A stretch of DNA of 64,000 nucleotides from Desulforhopalus vacuolatus (GCF_016918505.1 NZ_JAFFPZ010000004.1:62001-126000); one strand, 5' to 3'; positions 20,722 to 30,500 are shown, counted from the first letter of the stretch. Numbers and translations: made by a program. The notes: generated from the sequence alone by a model not told the origin.

Positions 20722-21122
20722 ATCACTGTTTGTAGTGGAAGTAAGGAGAAGTTTTGAGGGAAATTCTTCCCTGTCGGAGAAGAATTCTCATCACCTGAAA
20801 GAGGAGAGATCAGCACTGCCTGCGCCCTCTCTCAAGATGGACGTGCATTGAAGAAAAAAACATATCGCCCTCACACCCGCAAGCGAAAAGACTGCCTGGT
20901 TCCCTCCGCTGTGTCCGTATTGAAGTCTGATTGCTCCGGGACAGAACGTCAAGGCATCGAAAAATCCGTCATTTTTGCAGGTTGGTCACCAGGGAGTGTT
21001 TCAGCTGCGGGGAAAATTATATCTGCCCTGCAGGGTACCTTGAAACAGCTTGTGTTTCGCTGGCCATCCAGTCTTTGGCGTTCCTTCGTGTTCCTTCGCG
21101 GTAAAAAAATTGTCTTGCCGCC
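20722..21122. other. Intergenic region with repeat fragments
   Basis: Upstream of the YcaO-TPR gene and downstream of thiD. At 21037-21062 is a half-copy of the GGTACCTTGAAACAGC repeat, and at about 21077-21120 an inverted copy of the CACCGCGAAG-type repeat seen near 8028. No riboswitch, promoter or gene could be recognised in the rest; a plus-strand open frame across it has no coding character. Confidence 0.5.
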
Positions 21123-21905
21123 TCAAAGTCTCCACAGATGGTTCACCGGGCCACTCCCCTTTCCCAGATTAAGTCCCGCCGCCAGAGCGCCTGACAGATA
21201 TTCCTTTGCTTTTTCTATGCTTTCTCCAAGGGACATCCCGTCCGCGAGATTACAGGCAATTGCCGAGGAGAGTGTGCAACCCGTCCCGTGGGTGTTCTCT
21301 GTAAGGATGCGCTCAGCTTTAAACCAGTATGTGTCACCCTTTTCAAACAGGAGATCGTTGGCGTCACTGACAGAATGCCCCCCTTTAAGGAGCACCGCCC
21401 CACCGATTTCCTGGGAAATACGCCGAGCGGCGGTCACCATATCCTCTTCATTGTGAATCTTCATCTGACTGAGTACTTCAGCTTCCGGGATATTTGGCGT
21501 AATAACATTTCCAAGCGGTAACAGTGTAGAGATGAGACTCTGCCTGGCATCATCGGAAAGCAGCGCGGAGCCGCTGGTGGAAACCATTACCGGATCAATC
21601 ACAACATTCTCGGCATCGTATTCAACGAGTTTTTCGGCAATGGCTTCAATAATTCGCCCATTTGAGACCATGCCAATCTTCACTGCATCGGGCCGAATGT
21701 CATTGAATATACAGTCAAGCTGCTGTTCAACAAATTCAGGCGTTGCTTCCATGATGGCAAAAACGCCAGTGGTGTTTTGCGCGGTGAGAGCCGTGACGGC
21801 GCTCATAGCATACATCCTGTGGGCAGTTATTGTTTTTATATCTGCCTGAATCCCGGCACCACCACTGCAGTCGGAACCCGCTATGGTCAATATTTTTTTC
21901 ATCAT
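21123..21905 (-). CDS. thiD: Hydroxymethylpyrimidine/phosphomethylpyrimidine kinase
   Basis: A ribokinase-fold kinase (260 residues) that phosphorylates HMP and HMP-P for thiamin synthesis. MKKILTIAGSDCSGGAGIQADIKT at the start and the anion-hole motif NTHGTGCTLSSAIA (about 206-219) are intact. The start was set at ATG 21905, 4 nt after GGAGGG; ATG 21902 is also possible and overlaps the thiE stop. Third gene of a thiM-thiE-thiD operon that provides salvage of both halves of thiamin and their joining. Confidence 0.95.
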   Translation of the reverse strand: MMKKILTIAGSDCSGGAGIQADIKTITAHRMYAMSAVTALTAQNTTGVFAIMEATPEFVEQQLDCIFNDIRPDAVKIGMVSNGRIIEAIAEKLVEYDAENVVIDPVMVSTSGSALLSDDARQSLISTLLPLGNVITPNIPEAEVLSQMKIHNEEDMVTAARRISQEIGGAVLLKGGHSVSDANDLLFEKGDTYWFKAERILTENTHGTGCTLSSAIACNLADGMSLGESIEKAKEYLSGALAAGLNLGKGSGPVNHLWRL

Positions 21906-22558
21906 TTTCCCTCCGGCTTTCCTGAACACATCCTTTCAGAGGAGGCGCGAAGCTCCCGGCATTCCTTCTCGATATCATCACTGGCAAAAATTGCGCTGAC
22001 CAGTGCAACACCAGCGACGCCCGTACCGGCAAGTTCCATGATATTGTGTTTATAAATTCCGCCAATAGCGACAACAGGAATGGCAACAGCTGCGCAGATT
22101 GCTTTCAACGTCGCGTGATCCAGCAGGTCCGCATCGGGCTTTGTTGATGTGGCAAACACCGCACCGACACCGAGATAATCGGCCCCGCTTTTTTCGGCCT
22201 CAACTGCCTGTTCAAGGGTTTGAGTGGAGACACCGAGCATCATGGACTCACCGATTTTGCTGCGGACATTTGAGGCTACCATATCCTCCTGGCCTACATG
22301 AATCCCATCGGCCCCGCACTGAATTGCAATATCAACATTATCGTTAATAAAAAAGGGAACACTGTATTTTTTGCAGATCTCTTTAATCTCCAGAGCCTCG
22401 GCAAGAAAAGCCTTTTCATCCATCGTTTTTTCACGAAGCTGCACACAGGTAACACCCCCCTTCAGGGATTCTTCAACCTGCATGGCCAATGTCTGCTCTT
22501 TCACCCAGGCGCGGTCGGTTACTGCATACAGACGCATATACTGCTCAACAGATTTCAT
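21902..22558 (-). CDS. thiE: Thiamine-phosphate synthase
   Basis: A 218-residue TIM-barrel enzyme joining HMP-PP and thiazole phosphate. Signature segments: MRLYAVTDRAWV at the start, GVTCVQLREKTMDEKAFL, FINDNVDIAIQCGADGIHVGQEDM, and GVGAVFATSTKPDA towards the C-terminus. The ATG at 22558 overlaps the 3' end of thiM by 14 bp; a longer frame to 22609 would run inside thiM. The stop overlaps thiD. Confidence 0.95.
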   Translation of the reverse strand: MKSVEQYMRLYAVTDRAWVKEQTLAMQVEESLKGGVTCVQLREKTMDEKAFLAEALEIKEICKKYSVPFFINDNVDIAIQCGADGIHVGQEDMVASNVRSKIGESMMLGVSTQTLEQAVEAEKSGADYLGVGAVFATSTKPDADLLDHATLKAICAAVAIPVVAIGGIYKHNIMELAGTGVAGVALVSAIFASDDIEKECRELRASSERMCSGKPEGK

Positions 22559-23366
22559 ATTGTGCACCACTTTCAAGAGTCTTGCCACCAAGAGTATAAA
22601 TGGCATCAATCAGATAAATTTTAAAGGTCGCGTTGCCGTCTCTACCACTCATCCGCGCGTATGCCTTCTCGCCACACAGCCCCATGGCACAGACCGAAGC
22701 GAGCGTGGCTTCCAGGACATTGTTGGGATTGGCGGCGACATACGCTGCCGTCATTGCACTGAGCATGCAGCCTGTACCGGTGATTTTTGACAGCATCGAA
22801 TGACCGTTATGAACGGCATACGTGGTGGTACCGTCTGTAACAATGTCGACAGCGCCGGTTATCACGATGATCGCTCCGGTCTCTCTGGCAAAGGCTTTCG
22901 CAGAATCCACGGCGGCGACACGCGTCGCATCGGTGATCAGATCGGCGAGATCTGCATCAACCCCCTTTGTGGCACCGCTCCCGGAAGCGAGAGTCTTTAT
23001 CTCAGAGATATTTCCTTTTATAACCGTGAATTGCACCTCATTCATCAGCATGAGGGCCGTCTCCGTACGCAGGGTCGATGCTCCCGCTCCAACGGGGTCG
23101 AGGATAACGGGAAGGCCAAGCACATTTGCCTTCTTACCCGCAGCCGACATGGAGGAAATCGTGCTGTGATTCAGCGTACCGATATTGATATTAAGCCCGC
23201 TGCTGATGGCGACTATCTCTTCGACCTCACGAATATCATCCGCCATAACGGGAGAACTGCCGCAGGCAAGAAGGACGTTGGCACAATCATTTACCGTCAC
23301 GTAATTTGTAATATTGTGAATAAGCGGTGTTCTCGCCCGCACATTGTCCAGACATTCTTTCAGCAT
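22545..23366 (-). CDS. thiM: Hydroxyethylthiazole kinase
   Basis: A 273-residue ribokinase-like thiazole kinase. TPLIHNITNYVTVNDCANVLLACGSSPVMADD at about 14-45 and KITGTGCMLSAMTAAYVA towards the C-terminus are diagnostic; the Cys in TGTGC is the usual catalytic-region residue. First gene of the thiM-thiE-thiD operon, an arrangement typical of thiamin salvage. The upstream 190 bp were read for a TPP riboswitch and none was recognised. Confidence 0.95.
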   Translation of the reverse strand: MLKECLDNVRARTPLIHNITNYVTVNDCANVLLACGSSPVMADDIREVEEIVAISSGLNINIGTLNHSTISSMSAAGKKANVLGLPVILDPVGAGASTLRTETALMLMNEVQFTVIKGNISEIKTLASGSGATKGVDADLADLITDATRVAAVDSAKAFARETGAIIVITGAVDIVTDGTTTYAVHNGHSMLSKITGTGCMLSAMTAAYVAANPNNVLEATLASVCAMGLCGEKAYARMSGRDGNATFKIYLIDAIYTLGGKTLESGAQYEIC

Positions 23367-23813
23367 GATTCCTCTCTTATTATACGAATTTTCATTTCTT
23401 TCCTGGCTACTTTCGTTCCAGCAATCAATCCGACCGAGGGGATGAGTACAATACGTGCAACACCGTGAGATGAAAAAAAGTGCGCTGCCGGTACAGTTAC
23501 GTCACCACAAACTGACCGGAAGTTGCCATGCACAGGTCCCCGCACCAGCTGCCAGGAAAGAAAGGTACCAGATCATGGCCTTTCTTCAAACAGGAAGATC
23601 TCTGACGGAGATTGCTGGTACACTGAATCCTGATTATACTCCCGATCAGACGAACGCTGTTCTCCAATATCACCCCCCCTTTTCGCTCTTGAGAGTGATC
23701 GACGTCAAGAGGGCACCTTGAAACGGCCTGCATTCGTTGGTATTCGAGGTACCCATAAGATCAGTTTTACATCCTGTTTATCCATTCGTAATCGCCAAAG
23801 AAGGATTTCTCTT
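23367..23813. repeat. Repeat-filled gap with an IS30-like transposase fragment
   Basis: Between thiM and the cyclase-like gene. 23557-23640 encodes, on the plus strand, KERYQIMAFLQTGRSLTEIA, which resembles the N-terminal helix-turn-helix of IS30-family transposases; related fragments lie near 26316-26405 and 43420-43500. 23703-23757 is a GGCACCTTGAAAC...GGTACCC palindrome-type repeat. 23763-23800 is the TTTTACATCCTGTTTATCC repeat also at 9683 and 54225. Confidence 0.65.
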
Positions 23814-25079
23814 ATGATCTACACAGCATACACATTACATCCTGAATTTATTGAAGAGTTATCGAAACGAATCCATCTGTTGATTGAATCAACGGTGCCA
23901 ACGACAATTGTTGGCAGCATCTTCCAGAATATTCCCTTAATTCCCTCCCAGCTCCTTATTTCGCAGATCATCGATACCGCTATATGGTCAAGCTTTGCCA
24001 CCGACGAAGGGAATACTGTAACCATATCGATCATCCTCAGCCCGGCAGAAGACTCCTTCAATACGTTTATCTTCGACAAGCCAATCAGCTTCGATGTCAA
24101 TAACCTCGTAAAATTAGGTGCGGCGCTTGAAAATCCACGGGCTGATATTTCTGTCTGGCCCAACGAAGAAAATAAATTGGTTGTCTGGGGGTTTAGAACA
24201 CGTTCTGTCGGCACCCTTCTCCCCAGCCTGTGTGTAGAAGTCATGGTGCCGGGGGGGGTGCTGATAACTTTTGGCGGAAAAAGCCTTGCAGTACTGTTTG
24301 GCAATAAGGCGTATTTTATTGATCACTCTTTTTTGATAAAAACAATCCTTCCCAAGCTCTCAGCACTCAAAGATCAACAGAGCGACAGGATACTGTGTTT
24401 GATGCGTTATATGTCACTCTTAAACACAGCCAGACAGATGCGGGCACATGGCAGAGGGGGAACTCTGCTTGTGGTACCTGAGAACAGCGAATGGCAACGT
24501 TCCATTGATACCCCTGTCCCCTATACCGGCGGGGCAGACTTTCTTGAAAGTGATTACGATGTGACCAAAAAACCTTCATTAACCAGCATTGTTAAAAATT
24601 TCTTCGGCACATCATCCCAGAGTAAAACAATTACTGAAAGGGAGAATCTTGAACGTCTGGGCCGCCAGTTGGATCAGCAGTGTAAACATATTGCCAGACT
24701 GACTGCTGTAGATGGAGCACTGGTCATGTCTTTTGACCGGTTTGTTTATTGCTTTGGTGCAAAGATAATCCCCGCCCCAAACCAGACTCCCCCGGCAAAC
24801 ATACGCGTATATAAACCTGTAGAAGAAGACAATGGCACAACGGTAAACTTCATGGATCTGGGAGGGACCAGACACCAGTCAGCGGCCCATTTTGCCAATG
24901 ATCAACCAGGGGCCGTTGCCGTTGTTGTATCCCAGGATGGTCATGTCTCCTTTATATCCTCTGATCCAGAAACCAGCGATCTCATTGTTATTCAACATGC
25001 AGAACTGGCTGTTATTCCTGAAGGACTGGGAGCCGCTCTCTGGAGTTATGCCCTCTTTGCAGAGATGAATCTGCTGTAA
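23814..25079 (+). CDS. Putative diadenylate cyclase (DAC/DisA_N-like) with N-terminal sensor-like domain
   Basis: A 421-residue protein. The C-terminal part (about 270-415) looks like a DAC domain, which makes cyclic di-AMP from two ATP: DGALVMSFDRFVYCFGA (about 300-316) matches the DGA motif, and GGTRHQSAAHFA (about 349-360) the RHR motif, here R-H-Q, followed by VVVSQDGHVSFIS as in the SxxxGxI strand. The N-terminal 250 residues resemble the sensor-type domain called DACNV in comparative work on nucleotide signalling; that link is from memory. No membrane segment is seen. ATG 23814 was chosen because AAGGA (23801-23805) precedes it and upstream codons are repeat DNA. Activity is uncertain because of the changed third motif residue. 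Confidence 0.7.
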   Translation: MIYTAYTLHPEFIEELSKRIHLLIESTVPTTIVGSIFQNIPLIPSQLLISQIIDTAIWSSFATDEGNTVTISIILSPAEDSFNTFIFDKPISFDVNNLVKLGAALENPRADISVWPNEENKLVVWGFRTRSVGTLLPSLCVEVMVPGGVLITFGGKSLAVLFGNKAYFIDHSFLIKTILPKLSALKDQQSDRILCLMRYMSLLNTARQMRAHGRGGTLLVVPENSEWQRSIDTPVPYTGGADFLESDYDVTKKPSLTSIVKNFFGTSSQSKTITERENLERLGRQLDQQCKHIARLTAVDGALVMSFDRFVYCFGAKIIPAPNQTPPANIRVYKPVEEDNGTTVNFMDLGGTRHQSAAHFANDQPGAVAVVVSQDGHVSFISSDPETSDLIVIQHAELAVIPEGLGAALWSYALFAEMNLL

Positions 25080-25087
25080 TACCATTT

Positions 25088-25426
25088 TTTAGGGAACCTT
25101 GAATAATCAGTCTTTCGCCTATCTTCTTCGTTATTGGTGAATTCAAAGACAGGGGGTCGGGAAAAGGGAGACAGGAGACGGGAGACGGGAGACGGGAGAC
25201 GGGAAAAACCAGAAGAGAATGCCCTGTGGTTGAATTCGATCTGTTCTAATGCTCCTCGTAAACCACGGAAGACACGGAAAGCACGGAATATTAGAGCGTA
25301 AAAAGCTCAACCCCGACTTTCGAATGACTCCCAAAGTTGATGAATAATTCTGGTGCATTGTACGGCTTAATGCGTTGTCCCTGTTTGTGAAAATTCGTGT
25401 CCATTCGTGGTTACAAACTACAAAAG
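25088..25426. repeat. Cluster of dispersed repeats
   Basis: 25091-25139 is the IS30-associated repeat (CCTTGAATAATCAGTCTTTC) found inverted near 26265-26312 and 43835-43883. 25143-25205 is tandem GGGAGAC-type purine repeat (GAGACGGGAGACGGGAGACG). 25256-25290 has CCACGGAAGACACGGAAAGC. 25391-25415 is a copy of the widespread ATTCGTGTCCATTCGTGGTT repeat. No gene is seen. Confidence 0.75.
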
Positions 25427-25474
25427 AAAACGGGTGAATATGGGACATTTTGTCTCCACAATTCACCCGTTTTT
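25427..25474 (-). terminator. Rho-independent terminator of the H-NS-like gene
   Basis: A perfect 13-bp stem (AAAACGGGTGAAT at 25427-25439 and ATTCACCCGTTTT at 25461-25473) with a 21-nt loop, 57 bp after the stop of the minus-strand H-NS-like gene. The stem ends in a short T run on either strand, so it could also act on transcripts from the cyclase-like gene. Confidence 0.7.
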
Positions 25475-25530
25475 CCATACCACTCAGGAAAAATTTACTT
25501 TTCCTCTTTCATCCGAATCTGAAAGAAATC

Positions 25531-25932
25531 TTACTTGATGAGAAAGTCATCCATCGATTTTCCCATGTCAAGCTGCTCTATGAAAACATTGGGCTTCCGT
25601 CCCTGACCAGTCCAGGTAATATGTTTACCGGCGTCAGTATAGATTTCATATTTAGGCGGACGCGGGGCACGTTTCCCCTTCCGCCCGTTCCCGGATACTC
25701 CACCCGAGATTTCATCAACGGAAATCTCGGCGCGAGCCATTATTTCTTTTATTGCCTCAATATCGGCGAGTTTTTCTTCATTTTCTCTTTTTTGTTCCTC
25801 TATTTCCTCATATCGATCTGCAATAATGAGTTCGAGTTTCTCTTTAATTTCCTCAAGTTGTTCAATATCGAGAGATTTAACAGCACTTTTCAAACGGCGG
25901 GCATGGGTAATGATTTTCACAAATTCCTGCAT
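25531..25932 (-). CDS. H-NS-family nucleoid protein
   Basis: A 133-residue protein with an N-terminal coiled-coil oligomerisation region (about 15-70, LEEIKEKLELIIADRYEEIEEQ) and a C-terminal DNA-binding motif YTDAGKHITWTGQGRKPNVF (about 98-117), the TWTGQGR core of H-NS proteins. Between them is a basic linker GNGRKGKRAPRPPK. Such proteins bind AT-rich DNA and often silence horizontally acquired genes. It is monocistronic, with its own terminator downstream. The AT-rich accessory islands in this window would be natural targets (inference). Confidence 0.88.
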   Translation of the reverse strand: MQEFVKIITHARRLKSAVKSLDIEQLEEIKEKLELIIADRYEEIEEQKRENEEKLADIEAIKEIMARAEISVDEISGGVSGNGRKGKRAPRPPKYEIYTDAGKHITWTGQGRKPNVFIEQLDMGKSMDDFLIK

Positions 25933-26429
25933 TGAGTTCTCCTCTTTCTGAATGTTAAGCGGGTTAAGTCAAGCAAATTATATTTTGATTGACTCTGCCA
26001 ATAATATAAACAGATCAGAAAATTTCAAGGTTATTTTTTACAAAAGAGAAGTATTGCTGAATTAAAAGAATAAGTGCAATACGTTTTCCCGTGAATTTTT
26101 CCATTGGTGTCAGCCCTTTTACGATCTTTCCCGGTGTCAAATCCAACAACAGAACTCCGTTTTCCTTTTCCTCTTGAGACAGAATTACCATATCATTTTT
26201 TTTATCCCAGGTATAAATTTTTATATCGGAGTCTAACGCCTGCCTCCGAGGATATTTTTTTTACTGTAACGAAGAAGATGGGCGAAAGACTGATTATTCA
26301 AGGTACCCTTAAAACGATTCAGTGTATCAGAAATCTCAGTCTGAGATCTTCCTGTTTGAAGAAAGGCTATAATCTGGTACCTTTCTACAAGAGTGCTCTC
26401 GTAGAAAAGATTCTCAGGAAAAATAACAG
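25933..26429 (-). pseudogene. IS30-family transposase remnant split by a repeat
   Basis: Read on the minus strand, 26405-26316 encodes LVERYQIIAFLQTGRSQTEI, the N-terminal helix-turn-helix of an IS30-like transposase. 26312-26225 is a non-coding repeat (GGTACCTTGAATAATCAG to CCGATATA) also found elsewhere. 26222-26040 encodes ILSQEEKENGVLLLDL, then IVKGLTPMEKFTGKRIALIL, which fits the IS30 C-terminus (GLTPxEVFTGKR). The catalytic core is missing, so the element is dead. The remaining 25933-26040 is AT-rich and should hold the H-NS gene promoter. Confidence 0.65.
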
Positions 26430-27074
26430 ATGCCCCTTCTCTCACTACATGAATTCATCCTTGTTCTGTCGACCCTGGTGTTGATCCTCGTCTATCACGG
26501 ATACCTCTATTTCAAGGTCCGGCGGCATCCATTGCGAACCGCCATCGGCATTACCAATCATGCGCGCCAGATGTGGGTGAAGGGTGTCATGCAGAACAAG
26601 CACGATATCCTCGCCGTCCAGACCATGCGCAACCAGGTGATGGCTGCCTCACTGCTGGCATCGACGGCGATTCTGCTGAGTCTTGGTGCCCTCAATTCCG
26701 CCTTTCGCCCGGATATGTTCAACGAAGTCTCCCATGCGTTCAATTTGTATGGAATACAAACTGAGGGGCTGTGGATGTTCAAGTTCATGTTGCTGGGCAT
26801 CCTCTTCTTTCTCACTTTTTTCAATTTTTCCCTGGCCATCCGCTACTACAACCATGTCTCCTTTATGATCAACACCAATGTCCAGGATGACCCTGCCGTC
26901 TCCGCCCCTGCCGTAACCTACGTCCTCAATCAGGGGGCACTGCATTACACCTTTGGCATGCGGGGTTTCTACCTGTCCGTCCCCCTGGCCCTCTGGCTCT
27001 TTGGCCCAATCTGGATGCTCGAAGGCTGCCTGACCCTCATACTGGTTTTATCTCGTCTGGACCGTGAAGCGTGA
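26430..27074 (+). CDS. DUF599 family membrane protein
   Basis: A 214-residue integral membrane protein of the DUF599 family. Features: N-terminal membrane segment (about 8-27), the conserved segment TAIGITNHARQMWVKGVMQ (about 37-55), QTMRNQVMAASLLASTAILL (about 64-83), and three further hydrophobic stretches to the C-terminus, including FLTFFNFSLAIRYYNHVSFM. Function unknown in any organism that I know of. The start ATG at 26430 has only a weak upstream purine stretch (AGGAAAAA, 26413-26420). Neighbouring DNA on both sides is repeats. Confidence 0.85.
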   Translation: MPLLSLHEFILVLSTLVLILVYHGYLYFKVRRHPLRTAIGITNHARQMWVKGVMQNKHDILAVQTMRNQVMAASLLASTAILLSLGALNSAFRPDMFNEVSHAFNLYGIQTEGLWMFKFMLLGILFFLTFFNFSLAIRYYNHVSFMINTNVQDDPAVSAPAVTYVLNQGALHYTFGMRGFYLSVPLALWLFGPIWMLEGCLTLILVLSRLDREA

Positions 27075-27502
27075 AGTGACTGGTACACTCCACAAGGGAA
27101 CACAGGACCCATTCTGCCCATAAAACAGAGACGTCGCTGGATGTTTAATACCGTTTACATTTTGTATTGGCGGATTCAAAGGCAGGGACGGAAAAAGGGA
27201 GACGGGAGACAGGAAAAAGCAAAAGGTTTTTGTAGAGACGCCCAATTTGGGCGTCTCTACGATGTCGGCGATTTATCTTACGGGCATTGATTGTACAAAT
27301 CCGGATACAATTCTACCGCGATCACCCCGTGGTGGTAATATGGCGTTGTCTTTGTGAAAAGGATGTCCTTGTAGAGACGCCCAATTTGGGCGTCTTCAGC
27401 ACAACAGGTGGCTCATCTCACAACAGACGTTTCTGCAATGAAATTAATTTACACTATGCTGCTGTCTGTACAGTGTAAACCACCGGCAATGAGGATTTCA
27501 AA
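27075..27502. repeat. Dispersed repeats with a perfect 29-bp palindrome
   Basis: 27150-27190: TAATACC-type and GCGGATTCAAAGGCAGGG repeats. 27190-27222: purine tract GGGAGACGGGAGACAGG. 27232-27260: perfect palindrome with arms GTAGAGACGCCCAA and its complement around a central T. 27370-27470: a second copy of the palindrome core followed by CAGCACAACAGGTGGCTC and AACAGACGTTTCTGC; this block recurs inverted at 38808-38880 and in part at 54165-54225. The promoter of the defence operon must lie at the right end; none was clear. Confidence 0.75.
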
Positions 27503-30500
27503 ATGCTGAAACTCGAAGACATCAAAAAAGACGCTCAGATTCGCGGTATTCAAGCCGAAGAAATTGTCCGTATTGTACAGATCGAACCTGTCGGTGAAGC
27601 AGCACTGACTGTCTATTACAAAGACAGCCAGGGCAAGCTTGGTGAACAGATGCTGTTTCGTTCTGATGAAGCCCGTCTGGAACTCGCAAAGGCCGGTCGT
27701 CCGTGGGCGTTTGATGCACCCGGAGCCGAATTTAAACTGGGCCTTGAAGCGTATCGTATTTCCCAGGCAGCCCTGTTTGATCCGATGATGGCCGTGCATA
27801 CCTCGAATGTTGAACCTCTGCCCCACCAGATTTCCGCTGTTTACGAAGCCATGTTGCCCAGGCAACCACTCCGTTTCGTCCTGGCAGATGACCCTGGAGC
27901 CGGAAAAACCATCATGGCCGGGCTGCTCATCCGTGAGCTGCTGATGCGGGCAGACGCCAAACGTATCTTGATCGTTTCCCCTGGTTCTCTTACGGAACAA
28001 TGGCAGGACGAACTTATTGAAAAGTTTAGTGTGCAATTTGAAATCTTCAGTCGGGAGAAACAGGAACAATGCGCATCTGGCAATTATTTTGATGAAGTGG
28101 ACCAGCTTATTTGCCGTCTTGACCAGCTTTCTCGCAGCGAGGAGCTTCAAGAGAAATTGAAGAACACAGAGTGGGACCTGATCATCGTTGATGAGGCCCA
28201 TAAGCTTTCTGCACATTATTATGGCAGCAAGGTAAAAGAGACAAAACGCTTTAAACTTGGCAGGCTTCTTGGCTCCATCACCCGCCATTTCCTGCTGATG
28301 ACAGCAACCCCCCATAATGGGAAAGAGGAAGATTTTCAAATCTGGCTGTCCCTGTTAGATGCTGACCGCTTTTACGGTAAGTTTCGTGAAGGCGCACATA
28401 AGGTGGATGTGTCGGATATGATGCGGCGCATGGTCAAAGAGGAGCTGTTCAAGTTTGACGGCACAAAGTTATTTCCGGAAAGAAAAGCCTACACTGCCAA
28501 TTATCAGCTCTCCCCCCTTGAAGCGTCCCTTTACGAACAGGTAACAACCTATGTTCGTGAAGAGATGAACCGGGCCGACAAACTCAATGGCAAGAAAAAG
28601 AATACAATCGGTTTTGCATTAACCCAGCTGCAGCGTCGTCTGGCATCAAGTCCTGAAGCGATATTCCAATCACTGAAACGTCGCCACAAGCGTCTGGAAG
28701 CCCGTCTTCAAGAAACCCGGGTGATAGCCCGGGGACAGGCTGTGCAAGGTGATGGTGTTGCTGAAACTGTCGGTGAATACAATGTCAAGAAGACAATAGA
28801 ACTGCCGGAAAACTTTAATGAACTGGATGAAGAACTCAGTGCAGAAGAGTACGAGATGTTTACTGAACAGGTGGTTGATCAGGCAACTGCCGCTGAGACC
28901 ATCCCGGAACTGGAAGCGGAAATTTGCAGCCTGAAAGATCTTGAACGACAGGCGCTTGTGGTTGTTCAATCCGGAAATGATAAAAAGTGGGAAGAGCTGT
29001 CCTGCCTGCTGCAGGACAAACCTGAAATGTTTACCGCAAGTGGCAGCCGTCGCAAGCTGATTATCTTTACTGAGCACAAGGACACGCTGAACTATCTGGC
29101 ATGCCGCATTAAAGACATGCTGGGGAATCCCAATGCGGTACGCATTATATACGGTGGCACCAACCGTGATGAACGCAGAAAAATTCAGGAAGAGTTTCGC
29201 AATGAACCTGAAGTAGTCGTTCTTGTTGCCACGGATGCTGCTGGCGAAGGTGTTAACCTGCAAAATGCCAACCTCATGGTCAACTACGACCTGCCATGGA
29301 ACCCCAATCGGCTGGAACAGCGTTTTGGTAGAATCCACCGTATCGGTCAGACCGAAGTCTGTCACCTGTGGAACATTGTGGCGAATGAAACCCGGGAAGG
29401 CGATGTGTTTCAAAAGCTTTTCAACAAGATAGAGATAGAAAGAGGAGCTCTGGGCGGTAAAGTCTTCGATGTATTGGGAGAAGCTTTTGATAATGTCTCC
29501 CTCAAGGATCTGCTGGTTGAAGCCATTCGTTACGGTGAAGATCCGGAGGTCAAAGCCAAAATGCATGAGGTCATCGAAGGTGCACTGGATTCCGACCACT
29601 TGAGGGAAATTCTTAAGCGCAATGCTTTAGTTGAACAACAGATGGGACTGGAGGAACTCTACGCAGTCAAGGAAGAGATGGAAAAAGCCGAGGCGCGTAA
29701 ACTGCAGCCTTATTTTATCCGTGCCTTTTTTGCTGAGGCGTTTCAAAGCCTGGGAGGTGACATGCGATTGCGTGAAGCCAATCGATTTGAAATACGCCAT
29801 ATACCTGCCGCCATCCGGGAACGGGACCGGGTGATTGGAGAAACCCGTACGCCTGTACTGAAAAAATACGAGCGCATCTGTTTTGAAAAAGATGCCATTC
29901 GACAACCTGGCAAACCCATGGCGGATATGATTCATCCCGGCCACCCGCTCATGCATGCAACTATAGATCTGGTACTGCAGGCGCACAGACAGAAACTCAA
30001 GCAAGGTGCGGTCATGGTTGATCCCAATGATGACGGTATGGATCCCAAAGTGCTGTTTATGGTGGATCATACAGTCCGCGAGGCATCCATCGGGCAGGCA
30101 GACAAAGGCAGGCACATCGCTTCGCGTCGTTTGCAGTTCGTGGAAATTGATGAAAAAGGGAAAACTTTTAATGCGGGCTGGGCACCCCACCTTGATCTGC
30201 AACCCATTGACAAGTACGACTTAAAGCTTGCAGGCGATATTTTACAGGCCCCCTGGCTCAATAATAATCTGGAAGCCTTGGCCCTTAACCATGCCTCCCG
30301 GCAATTGGCACCCGAACACTACAATGAAGTGAAAAAACGTCGGGAACAACAGGCAGATAAAATCCTGGCTGCAGTAAATGAGCGCCTGATAAAAGAGATC
30401 AACTATTGGTCAGATCGCTACATCAAACTACAAGATGATGTAAACGCAGGTAAACAGCCTCGCATGCAGCCGGAAATAGCCCGTCGTCGTGTGGATGATC

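Noticed and set aside
23367-23560. TPP riboswitch before thiM
   Set aside because: Read on the minus strand, no CUGAGA...ACCCU / CUGGAUAAUGCCAGCG elements are present, despite the thiamin genes downstream.
25143-25205. CRISPR-like array
   Set aside because: The repeats are short tandem purine units with no spacers of constant length, and no cas gene is in the window.
28670-29599. 309-codon minus-strand frame inside the helicase gene
   Set aside because: Shadow of the SNF2 gene; helicase motifs V and VI are encoded on the plus strand at the same place.
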